Source of the DNA: Desulfobacterales bacterium
GTDB lineage: Bacteria; Desulfobacterota; Desulfobacteria; Desulfobacterales; C00003060
Direction: 5' to 3'
NCBI GenBank assembly: GCA_030629475.1
Contig: DAOVOU010000143.1
Coordinates: forward strand, 1 to 6,184
DNA: 6,184 nucleotides
The position numbers and the translations under genes were made by a program. The notes under the pieces were generated by a model. That model made no database searches. It was given only the letters and a program-made list of their open reading frames with translations, and was not told the DNA's origin. Positions 1-4,459 of the stretch are shown here, one piece after another. Numbering within the stretch: the first letter of the stretch is position 1; every line of letters begins with the position of its first letter.

Positions 1-26
1 ACAGACGATCCGATCGTAAGTTCCAT
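1..26 (-). CDS. 5' end of an unidentified gene running off the left edge
   Basis: Only the first eight codons and part of a ninth are present (M-E-L-T-I-G-S-S). The start is chosen because ATG at 26 is preceded by a purine-rich AGGGGGT Shine-Dalgarno-like stretch about 6 bases upstream. It lies 11 bp downstream of the stop of the HAD stump, in the same direction, so it was probably the next gene in that operon. Too little sequence is present to name a family. Confidence 0.35.
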
Positions 27-37
27 CGTGTTACCCC

Positions 38-121
38 CTATTGTTCTGTGGGTATAACCGTTGTAAGCACGCCATCCATGTCAAATATCAAGGCCAGCCA
101 TGTTTGTTTGCAATGCGACAT
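38..121 (-). pseudogene. HAD-superfamily phosphatase stump (N-terminus only)
   Basis: Reading from ATG at 121 gives 27 codons. Residues 10-19 read A-L-I-F-D-M-D-G-V-L, the HAD motif I, with D14 as the expected nucleophile and D16 as the acid/base. HAD phosphatases of this kind are usually 200 or more residues, with motifs II-IV further on. Here the frame leaves the family right after motif I and stops at TAG (40..38) after eight unrelated residues. It is therefore a truncated gene or the left half of an internal deletion, and it cannot be catalytically active. No convincing Shine-Dalgarno precedes the ATG. The next gene starts 11 bp further on and the 103-aa hypothetical gene ends 37 bp upstream. 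The motif is short, but its spacing from the start codon is typical of the family. Confidence 0.6.
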
Positions 122-154
122 GTTAAATATGTGCTTACAATGCCTCGGGTTATA
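53..154. repeat. Long imperfect inverted repeat spanning the HAD stump
   Basis: TTGTAAGCAC (61-70) is perfectly complementary to GTGCTTACAA (131-140). The arms extend outward through TATAACCG (53-60) against CGGGTTATA (146-154) after a short bulge, and inward through CATGTC (77-82) against GACATG (117-122). On the minus strand the inner copy lies within the codons right after HAD motif I, and the other copy lies just upstream of the HAD start. It could be the ends of a small mobile element, a cruciform, or a transcript hairpin. The symmetry is visible; its function is not known. Confidence 0.55.
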
Positions 155-158
155 AGCT

Positions 159-470
159 TCAGAGAATTTTTCGTTTTGTATTCCCCGCTTCCTCCTCCGT
201 GAACCTGCCCATAACATAGAGCCTGATCTTGTGACTCCTGGGGAACTCTCTCTTTACAAGGGTACTGAGCAATCTTTTCAGCTTTTCCGGTTTCAAGCGA
301 AACCTCTCCTTGAAATATCCGTTTTCAATAACCAGTAAGTCCCCTTCACTCATTTTAGCGATGATAAGCGATCTATTGCGCTTATACGTCCGCAAATCCA
401 TATAGTGGGATACCGGTAGCTTTTTCAGCTTTTTCAACACACTGTCAATGATTCTTGTCTTATCGATCAT
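159..470 (-). CDS. Conserved-looking hypothetical protein, 103 aa
   Basis: I do not recognise a named family. The start is placed at ATG 470 (M-I-D-K-T-R-I-I) because the open frame upstream of it is recD2 remnant read in the wrong phase, not part of this protein. There is no clear Shine-Dalgarno, so a GTG one codon upstream is possible. The product is basic and probably soluble. It has a Lys/Leu-rich helix near residues 8-18, an L-R-T-Y-K-R-N-R-S segment, an alternating hydrophobic run ending in E-N-G-Y-F, then K-R-E-F-P-R-S-H-K-I-R, and a Lys/Arg-rich tail. No signal peptide or membrane segment is seen. The charged, evenly composed sequence looks like a real small protein. Basic content and the nearby helicase remnant would allow nucleic-acid binding, but that is a guess. 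Confidence 0.55.
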   Translation of the reverse strand: MIDKTRIIDSVLKKLKKLPVSHYMDLRTYKRNRSLIIAKMSEGDLLVIENGYFKERFRLKPEKLKRLLSTLVKREFPRSHKIRLYVMGRFTEEEAGNTKRKIL

Positions 471-483
471 CACGGCGGCCTGT

Positions 484-584
484 ATGATTATTCTTGATCT
501 GCATGACCTTGTCGTTGATTCTGAAGTTCCGGTTGCTTTGATGAAGGTGATTCCTTCAATTTGGCCCTGGAGTTCGACAAGCAT
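484..584 (-). pseudogene. recD2: recD2-type SF1 helicase remnant (two fused end pieces)
   Basis: RecD2 is a cytoplasmic 5'-3' DNA helicase of about 700-750 residues. From ATG 584 (CGGAGC upstream, 9 bp after the DUF2809 stop) the first 15 residues, M-L-V-E-L-Q-G-Q-I-E-G-I-T-F-I, resemble the RecD2 N-terminus. A few codons later, in another phase, positions 525-487 read F-R-I-N-D-K-V-M-Q-I-K-N-N. That is the conserved 'F+xGDKVMQ+xNN' motif close to the C-terminal end of RecD/UvrD-fold helicases. Roughly 500-600 codons between the two (Walker A, DExx box) are missing, and sequence beyond N-N is missing too. The remnant then runs straight into the 103-aa gene. The C-terminal motif is the strong evidence; the N-terminal match is weaker. 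Other RecD- or UvrD-like helicases carry the same motif. Confidence 0.55.
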
Positions 585-593
585 GCTCCGGTC

Positions 594-809
594 TTATTCC
601 CCCACTTGACAACATCGTTTGATTATCCAATTGATCAATAACCAACCGACCAAACATCCAATAGCATAGTGAGGGAAATCCCACCAAGAAAACGATGTGC
701 CTATCAGTGCTCTTCCCAAGAAATATGTCCGAATCTTTTCCAGAATCCAAGGATTCCAAAGCTGAAGTATTTCCAGTGCACAGGTGACGATGAATACCCA
801 GAAAGGAGC
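594..809 (-). pseudogene. DUF2809 membrane protein, N-terminus missing
   Basis: The minus frame ending at TAA (596..594) gives about 71 residues with no start codon; an in-frame TAA lies at 818-816. The translation contains E-I-L-Q-L-W near its beginning, then I-R-T-Y-F-L-G-R-A-L-I-G-T-S-F-S-W-W-D-F-P-H-Y-A and an I-G-C-L-V-G-W-L-L-I-N-W-I membrane segment. This order (E-x-x-Q-L, I-R-x-T/Y-x-L-G, G-x-x-F-S-W-x-D-x-x-x-Y, terminal hydrophobic helix) is that of the DUF2809 family of small integral membrane proteins of unknown function, usually about 120-140 residues. The 5' half is lost exactly where repeat copy A begins. A shadow frame in another phase covers the same bases and should not be annotated. 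Confidence 0.6.
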
Positions 810-813
810 AGTT

Positions 814-835
814 AGTTACTTATTTAGGATGTCCC
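814..835 (+). repeat. Terminal-like repeat, copy A
   Basis: AGTTACTTATTTA followed by GGATGTCCC. The same 13-base core followed by a similar G-A/G-A-x-GTCCC block recurs in inverted orientation at 3726-3699. Copy A sits exactly at the broken end of the DUF2809 gene and 8 bp past the stop of the AAA_14 ATPase gene. The pair resembles the ends of a mobile or rearranged segment. No transposase is present in the window. Confidence 0.5.
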
Positions 836-842
836 GAAATCC

Positions 843-2147
843 TTACGATTTGAGTAACCATTTCCATGCTGGGACGATGCGGATGGTGCCGCTTTCTGTT
901 TTGATTGTGGATTCCTCGCTAATATTGATCAACAGGAGATGGGCGTCAGGCATAGCGGAACCCGCCTCATACAGCGCCCGGCACTCGCGCTCGCGGGTTA
1001 CGGGCTCGCTGATGTCTGTCGAGACCTGAATCGCCTCCACGGTCCCGTTTAGGCTAACTGCGACAAAGTCGACCTCATACCCGGATGGCGTGTTCAGGTA
1101 GGCAGTCTGCACATGCCGGCGGCACAGCTCCATAAACACGCAGTTTTCAAGAAGATGACCAATATCCGGTTCGCGCATCAGCGAGTACGACGCGGCCAGG
1201 CCGGTGTCGATGACATAGGGCTTAACGGGGTTGACCATCCGCTTACGTTCAGATTGCGTGTATATATGAATTGTACGAACAAGAAAGGCATCCTGAAGGT
1301 GATCCAGGTATTCGTGCAGCGTCGTCTTGGCAACCCTGATCCCTTGCGACTTAAGTTGGTTGTAGAACTTGTTTACCGTAAAGGGCGAACCGGGATTTCT
1401 TAACAGATGCCGGATAAGCTTTTTTAACACCCCGATGTTCGTAATGTTAAACCGGTCAACGATGTCGCGAAAGAGGACGGCATTTACGTAACCTTGCAGC
1501 AAAAGATGCCGATCTGGTGGTGTCAAGCCCTGGGCCTCGGGGAAGCCGCCGACGGCCAGGTATTTTTGCAACTGATTTTCCAGCAGGGACCGCATCTGTT
1601 TGTTGATCTTTAGGTGTGACCGGGGGATGTCGATGTTCTGGGCCTTCAAGAATTCCCGATAGCTGTAAGGATAGATAGCTGCTTCAACTGCGCGGCCGCG
1701 CATGGACGAAGCGATTTCTCGACTCAGCATCTTTGCAGAAGAACCACTAACATAGACCTGGACATTCTCAGCATCCATCAAACGTCTGACATACTTCTCC
1801 CATCCTTCAACCAGTTGGATTTCATCAAAGAAGAAGTGCACTTTGCCTGAACGGTTCTCAGGAAACATGACAAAGTATTCATCCGAAATCCAATGCAAAT
1901 CATTCAAGGTCATGTCTGATAGGCGCTCATCCTCGAAGTTGAAGTAAACGAGCCTTGACCGGGCCACGCCTTGTTCTAAACAACGCTGCATTGTCTGGTA
2001 CACAAAATAGGTCTTGCCCGTTCGGCGCATGCCGATAATGGCATAGGCTTTGTTGGGAATTTTCGGGAGTCGGCATTCCCGCTCAATCAGTTCCGGTAGA
2101 TCCATAGTGACTGCATCGGCCAGTCGCTGTTGGATGATGGTTTTCAT
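843..2147 (-). CDS. AAA_14 / DUF4143 family ATPase, intact (434 aa)
   Basis: Cytoplasmic P-loop ATPase with a DUF4143 C-terminal region; the cellular role of this large family is not established. The Walker A G-M-R-R-T-G-K-T is at residues 39-46 and the Walker B F-F-F-D-E-I-Q at about 104-110. A sensor-like Y-V-S-G-S-S-A-K-M lies near 132-140, G-G-F-P-E near 200-204, and a winged-helix-like region around 240-300. The C-terminal part has E-N-x-V-F-M-E-L (334-341), E-V-D-F-V (358-362) and E-A-I-Q-V-S (371-376), the pattern of a PD-(D/E)XK-like fold. The end P-A-W-K-W-L-L is typical. Length and motif order match the full family, so it looks functional. ATG 2147 is chosen over GTG 2150 because AAGGA sits 8 bases upstream of it. 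It has its own promoter and palindromic operator, is not part of the BREX operon, and may have arrived separately. Confidence 0.9.
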   Translation of the reverse strand: MKTIIQQRLADAVTMDLPELIERECRLPKIPNKAYAIIGMRRTGKTYFVYQTMQRCLEQGVARSRLVYFNFEDERLSDMTLNDLHWISDEYFVMFPENRSGKVHFFFDEIQLVEGWEKYVRRLMDAENVQVYVSGSSAKMLSREIASSMRGRAVEAAIYPYSYREFLKAQNIDIPRSHLKINKQMRSLLENQLQKYLAVGGFPEAQGLTPPDRHLLLQGYVNAVLFRDIVDRFNITNIGVLKKLIRHLLRNPGSPFTVNKFYNQLKSQGIRVAKTTLHEYLDHLQDAFLVRTIHIYTQSERKRMVNPVKPYVIDTGLAASYSLMREPDIGHLLENCVFMELCRRHVQTAYLNTPSGYEVDFVAVSLNGTVEAIQVSTDISEPVTRERECRALYEAGSAMPDAHLLLINISEESTIKTESGTIRIVPAWKWLLKS

Positions 2148-2186
2148 CACCTATTCCTTGTAGTCAAGAAAATGATCGGCGTTATT

Positions 2187-2206
2187 TGTCCTTACATATA
2201 AGGACA
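2187..2206. promoter_or_regulatory. Palindromic operator of the ATPase gene
   Basis: A perfect inverted repeat, TGTCCTTA-CATA-TAAGGACA, has 8-bp arms and a 4-bp centre. It lies 40 bp upstream of the ATPase start, overlapping or just downstream of the -10 region. That is where a dimeric repressor would block initiation. No repressor gene adjoins it, so control by the ATPase or by a distant regulator is inference. Confidence 0.5.
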
Positions 2207-2234
2207 TATATTATATTTTTATCCCGTAAGTCAA
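2205..2234 (-). promoter_or_regulatory. Sigma-70-type promoter for the ATPase gene
   Basis: On the minus strand, TTGACT (2234-2229) is followed by an AT-rich stretch. It contains TATATG (2210-2205) at an 18-bp spacing and an exact TATAAT (2215-2210) at a short 13-bp spacing. The first pair has acceptable geometry. The distance to the ATPase start leaves room for a leader of about 50 bases containing the palindrome. Confidence 0.45.
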
Positions 2235-2248
2235 GGATAAATATGATC

Positions 2249-2380
2249 GCCACGCCCCCCTCGGTATTCCCAATATGTTCTTCTTAGAATGACGATTTTG
2301 ACCCCAAAAATGCTGTTTTAAGGCACTATTTGGGGCGAAATCTGAGGTTTTGTTTTGTAATGTCTGCTAGTTGGCGTGGC
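2249..2380. repeat. 130-bp segment with short inverted ends, possibly MITE-like
   Basis: GCCACGCC (2249-2256) and GGCGTGGC (2373-2380) are perfect 8-bp inverted repeats enclosing 116 bp with no coding content apart from the last few foreign codons of the brxC stump. A strong internal hairpin (2302-2335) lies in the middle. The segment begins close to where brxC leaves its family, so it may be an inserted element or the scar of a rearrangement. No target-site duplication is evident. Confidence 0.3.
2302..2335. repeat. Hairpin between the brxC stump and the ATPase promoter
   Basis: CCCCAAA (2302-2308) pairs with TTTGGGG (2329-2335). Inside this, TGC (2311-2313) pairs with GCA (2323-2325) around a 9-base loop. 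There is no proper T-run on either side, so it is a weak candidate for an intrinsic terminator of the minus-strand BREX transcript. Equally it could be internal symmetry of the surrounding small element. Confidence 0.35.
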
Positions 2381-2543
2381 CCGACCCCCATTCCCTCCCA
2401 TTGCGAAAATGCCTATCGAGTTCTCTTGTGATAACAAACTCGTCAAGTTCCTGCCAGACGGAGCGGTCGTCCAGTTGGTGGGCCTTAACCAGGCCATTGA
2501 TCGAACGGAAGATGTCTTTTTTGAATAAGCTTTTGATCTGCAT
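2367..2543 (-). pseudogene. brxC: brxC stump: first ~47 residues of the BREX ATPase
   Basis: BrxC is the large (about 1,200 aa) P-loop ATPase of BREX phage defence. From ATG 2543 (AGAGG about 8 bases upstream, 12 bp after the brxB stop) the frame reads M-Q-I-K-S-L-F-K-K-D-I-F-R-S-I-N-G-L-V-K. It continues to V-W-Q-E-L-D-E-F-V-I-T-R-E-L-D-R-H-F, the start of the BrxC family including the E-x-x-E-Y/F-V-I-T-x-x-L/I segment. After about residue 47 it turns into G-R-E-W-G-S-G-H-A-N and stops at TAG (2369..2367). The Walker motifs and everything beyond are missing, as are the usual downstream genes (pglX, pglZ, brxL). Order and spacing after brxA and brxB strongly support the identification. The 58-aa peptide cannot have BrxC activity. 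Confidence 0.75.
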
Positions 2544-2555
2544 CGTGGGCCTCTT

Positions 2556-2824
2556 TCAAGGAACAAGCTTGAAAGCTCGATAGTAGTTGTTGCTTTTGAT
2601 CTTACCGAATACAGGTTGACATGCTTTACTCGGAGTCCAGGCCTGTGCTTGGGAATGTGGGCCAAGAGGAACTGGATATGCTCGCGGATGCGAAGTTCTT
2701 CCTCAGGCGGATAGTCAAAAATGTAGAAGGCAATCTCGTTCCCGAGCCCTTTGCTACTGAGGAATTCCTTTGAGGTGACCTTCGGGAGAACTTCGTTTAG
2801 TCGTTGCGTCAGTGAATCGTTCAT
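2556..2824 (-). pseudogene. brxB: brxB (DUF1788) with internal deletion and frame change
   Basis: BrxB is a roughly 190-200 aa DUF1788 protein required in BREX type I systems. The start ATG 2824 overlaps the brxA stop as ATGA, the normal coupled arrangement. Residues 1 to about 72 are family-like: L-T-Q-R-L-N-E-V-L, G-L-G-N-E-I-A-F-Y-I-F-D-Y-P-P, and V-K-H-V-N-L near the end. The same frame then becomes nonsense and stays open to 2318. Meanwhile another frame, entered at about 2610, gives F-G-K-I-K-S-N-N-Y-Y-R-A-F-K-L-V-P and TGA (2558..2556), the true BrxB C-terminus. About 100 codons between L-Y/V-N-L and F-G-K are therefore missing, and the two ends are out of phase (269 bp is not a multiple of three). 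A single 228-aa protein model through this region would be wrong. Confidence 0.8.
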
Positions 2825-3411
2825 GGTGCCACCTGAATGCAGCGCAGGACGTAATGCTCGTGATGTTTCTCCAAGTAGCCTAGTACCTGAGAAACAATAT
2901 GAACGGCCTGCAGTCTCTTCGACCTGGTGTTCTCGATGTAACCGGCCTGGGCCAATATCTGGAAGACTGACGACCGGAGACGCTTTCTCGTAGATTCTTT
3001 CCAAACCGGCATGTCCTGGTCACGTCCCCGACAATCATCCAGGTAGTCGTCCCAAAGCTTGTTCGACAGGGCTTTGCTGAACAGTCGGTACTGCTCTCTG
3101 ACAACCAGATCGAGAAAGTCGCCCAATAGCGGGCTGTGCTTCACAGCGGCGGACAAAACAGCGTGAGTGGCGACGGTACCCGTACCGTCTCGAACGAGCC
3201 TCCAGAGTTCAGGTTTCATCAGTTCCACTCGCTTACGGATCAACCTGCCAAGGCGAACGGCAGTGGCTTCGGTCCTGGCCTGAAGGACATTGTCACTCAG
3301 GATGGCTTCCTTCCAGCCCTGAGTATCGACACCTCTCAGCAGCAAGTCGGCAATGATCCTGCTTTCGTGCACCTTAAGCGATCCGGCTGTGATGTCGGCT
3401 CTGTATCTCAT
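2821..3411 (-). CDS. brxA: BrxA, DUF1819 BREX protein, intact (196 aa)
   Basis: BrxA is a small, mostly helical, DNA-binding protein of BREX phage-defence systems; older databases call DUF1819 a 'putative inner membrane protein'. No membrane segment is visible here. From ATG 3411 the sequence starts M-R-Y-R-A-D-I-T-A-G-S-L-K, the usual BrxA N-terminus. It continues with E-S-R-I-I-A-D-L-L-L-R-G, L-G-D-F-L-D-L-V-V-R-E-Q-Y (about 96-108), W-D-D-Y-L-D-D-C-R-G-R-D (120-131), A-G-Y-I-E-N-T-R (156-163) and Y-V-L-R-C-I-Q-V near the end. Length and motif order fit the full family. ATG 3411 is preferred over TTG 3432 because family members begin there, although the Shine-Dalgarno is weak. It overlaps brxB by four bases. 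It is the only undamaged BREX gene left, so classical BREX activity is not expected. Confidence 0.88.
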   Translation of the reverse strand: MRYRADITAGSLKVHESRIIADLLLRGVDTQGWKEAILSDNVLQARTEATAVRLGRLIRKRVELMKPELWRLVRDGTGTVATHAVLSAAVKHSPLLGDFLDLVVREQYRLFSKALSNKLWDDYLDDCRGRDQDMPVWKESTRKRLRSSVFQILAQAGYIENTRSKRLQAVHIVSQVLGYLEKHHEHYVLRCIQVAP

Positions 3412-3438
3412 TTGCGGCGGCGCCCCAGCCAATCGGGT

Positions 3439-3687
3439 TTATCCAGAAAATTGGTCTGCGGGTAGATAGGCTTCACCGGTCTGAGAAGCATGTCTGCGTA
3501 TTCTGTTTATGACATCAGGCATGCCCATTATTCCGCTCAATATATAATAGATATGACTGTGATCCATCAAAAGTATAGGGGTTCGTTCCCCAGAGGCTTC
3601 TTCTTTGGCTGTCGATGAATAGCCAGAAATCGAAACTATTATTCCCATTGTGTTGTCAGCTTTCGATGTAACTTTCCTGAGGGCCAA
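3439..3687 (-). pseudogene. C-terminal fragment of a probable restriction endonuclease-like protein
   Basis: The frame gives about 82 residues after TTG 3687 but extends upstream without a stop into repeat copy B and has no ATG, so the real 5' part is gone. From about residue 14 it reads G-I-I-V-S-I-S-G-Y-S-S-T-A-K-E-E-A-S-G, then T-P-I-L-L-M-D-H-S-H-I-Y, G-I-M-G, and R-R-H-A-S-Q-T-G-E-A-Y-L-P. That hydrophobic strand, the small 'S-I-S-G-x-S' turn and the 'LLMD' strand resemble the C-terminal half of Mrr-type restriction endonuclease folds. The catalytic D/E-x-K part would have been upstream and is lost. It ends 27 bp before brxA on the same strand, so it was probably a defence-island neighbour. 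The family assignment is from memory of the pattern. Confidence 0.5.
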
Positions 3688-3697
3688 TGAGGGCCAA
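3678..3697. repeat. 10-bp tandem duplication at the endonuclease break point
   Basis: TGAGGGCCAA occurs twice in direct succession (3678-3687 and 3688-3697), immediately next to the outer end of repeat copy B. The first unit overlaps the point where the endonuclease fragment ceases to look like its family. This could be a target-site-type duplication, replication slippage, or part of the repeat family. Confidence 0.5.
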
Positions 3698-3698
3698 T

Positions 3699-3726
3699 GG
3701 GGACGTTCATAAATAAATAAGTAACT
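3699..3726 (-). repeat. Terminal-like repeat, copy B
   Basis: Read on the minus strand, this is AGTTACTTATTTA, then TTTATGAAC, then GTCCCC. Copy A (814-835) has the same 13-base core and the GTCCC block, with five bases fewer between them. The two copies are inverted relative to each other, both pointing into the 2.9-kb interval that holds the ATPase and the BREX remnants. Each adjoins the truncated end of a gene. Confidence 0.5.
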
Positions 3727-3749
3727 CAGTCAAGCAGTTGATAATTATT

Positions 3750-3860
3750 TTATTTGGATAGGCGTTTTCTCCTGCTTCCAGCTGCCTTTTGCTCAACACC
3801 ATCGTTAAGACACTTCTGAAGGGTCAGCATGTCTTCTTCAGATAAATTGACTTGCGGCAT
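3750..3860 (-). CDS. Small ORF of 36 aa, hypothetical
   Basis: ATG 3860 is preceded by AGAGGA at about 10 bases, a good ribosome site. It starts 20 bp after the stop of the AlbA_2-type regulator remnant on the same strand. The peptide begins M-P-Q-V-N-L-S-E-E-D-M-L-T-L-Q-K-C and ends in a basic tail (S-R-R-K-R-L-S-K). The first part is likely a single amphipathic helix. No family is recognised. It may be a genuine small protein co-transcribed with the regulator, or the surviving head of a longer gene cut before repeat copy B. The ribosome site and sensible composition favour translation. Confidence 0.4.
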   Translation of the reverse strand: MPQVNLSEEDMLTLQKCLNDGVEQKAAGSRRKRLSK

Positions 3861-3880
3861 TATGGTTATTCCTCTTTCGG

Positions 3881-4368
3881 CTATTTCTCTTTGGTTTCCC
3901 AATACCCACCGGTTTTGGGGCTTCCTCTGAACTCGATCTTTCCCTCTTCTCTAAGTCGTCTCAGCCAGCGTTCCAAAGTCTTGACCGGAACTCTCATAGC
4001 CCTGGAAATCTGTGGTGTGCGCCGGTCGGGATTGGTCCGGATAAATTCCAGTAGCCGGGCTACTCCCTCAATTTGGTCCCCGTTCGAGGAAGTAACAAGA
4101 TCGACCCTGGGACGGCCTTTTTCGATGGCTTCGTGCTGTGGTTTTCTCCTGAACGTAATGGAGAACCAGTCGGCATCGGCTTCTATGAGCGGTTCAGATT
4201 TCTTACGCCGACTTTCCCGCCCCGATCGTCTACGCCGATCAGAATGCGTCCACCTGAGGCGTTTGCAAACGCGCAGATCTCACGCCCAATGTGCGACGGA
4301 GTTCTCTTGAACTCCACTGTAAACCCTTCACCGATACGGATGAGTTTGTTCAGTTCCTTTGCTGTCAT
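3881..4368 (-). pseudogene. AlbA_2 / RecG-like regulator, centre deleted and out of frame
   Basis: Proteins of this type have an N-terminal AlbA_2 (Schlafen-like) domain, a long middle with an ATPase-like fold (HATPase_c_4), and a C-terminal winged helix, usually 400-500 aa. From ATG 4368 about 55 residues carry the AlbA_2 signature: G-F-T-V-E-F-K-R, then I-C-A-F-A-N-A-S-G-G-R-I-L-I-G-V-D-D-x-G-G-K-V-G-V. That frame stops at TAG a few codons on. From about 4200 another phase gives E-P-L-I-E-A-D-A-D-W-F-S-I-T-F-R-R, the end of the ATPase-like part. It continues through L-L-E-F-I-R-T-N-P-D, I-S-R-A-M-R-V-P-V-K-T-L-E-R-W-L-R-R-L (a helix-turn-helix) and G-G-Y-W to TAG 3883..3881. Roughly 250-350 codons are missing at the junction. 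No good Shine-Dalgarno precedes ATG 4368. Such regulators are frequent in BREX islands. Confidence 0.75.
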
Positions 4369-4433
4369 ATACGTAGGCCGCTATGCGAAACTCCTTTCCA
4401 ACAAATCGTTCAAACTTGGCCATTGTGAATCCA

Positions 4434-4459
4434 AGACCTTGGACCTTGGTCTTAAGACC
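4434..4459. repeat. Cluster of palindromes between two regulator remnants
   Basis: GGTCTTAAGACC (4448-4459) is a perfect 12-bp palindrome ending one base before the WYL stop codon. AAGACC (4434-4439) can alternatively pair with GGTCTT (4448-4453), and CCTTGG occurs twice between them. It could be an operator for the AlbA_2 gene or a transcript hairpin; neither is proven. Confidence 0.4.

Noticed and set aside
53..154. Possible integron attC site
   Set aside because: The inverted repeat has no proper GTTRRRY/RYYYAAC core sites, no integrase is nearby, and it lies over a HAD coding remnant.
784..1403. Plus-strand frames of 81 and 96 aa
   Set aside because: Both are shadows of the well-supported AAA_14 ATPase on the minus strand.
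2318..3004. A single 228-aa protein on the minus strand covering brxB
   Set aside because: Only the residues from 2824 to about 2612 are BrxB-like. The 60 residues before ATG 2824 are brxA read in another phase, and the part after 2612 is the out-of-phase BrxB tail, brxC stump and foreign sequence.
3136..3465. 109-aa plus-strand frame
   Set aside because: It is antisense to intact brxA and the endonuclease fragment; no family features.
4328..4423. 31-codon minus-strand ORF between the WYL and AlbA_2 remnants (M-A-K-F-E-R-F-V-G-K-E-F)
   Set aside because: It has no clear ribosome site and no recognised family, and it overlaps the AlbA_2 start. It could be a leader peptide or a trace of deleted sequence, but nothing supports translation.
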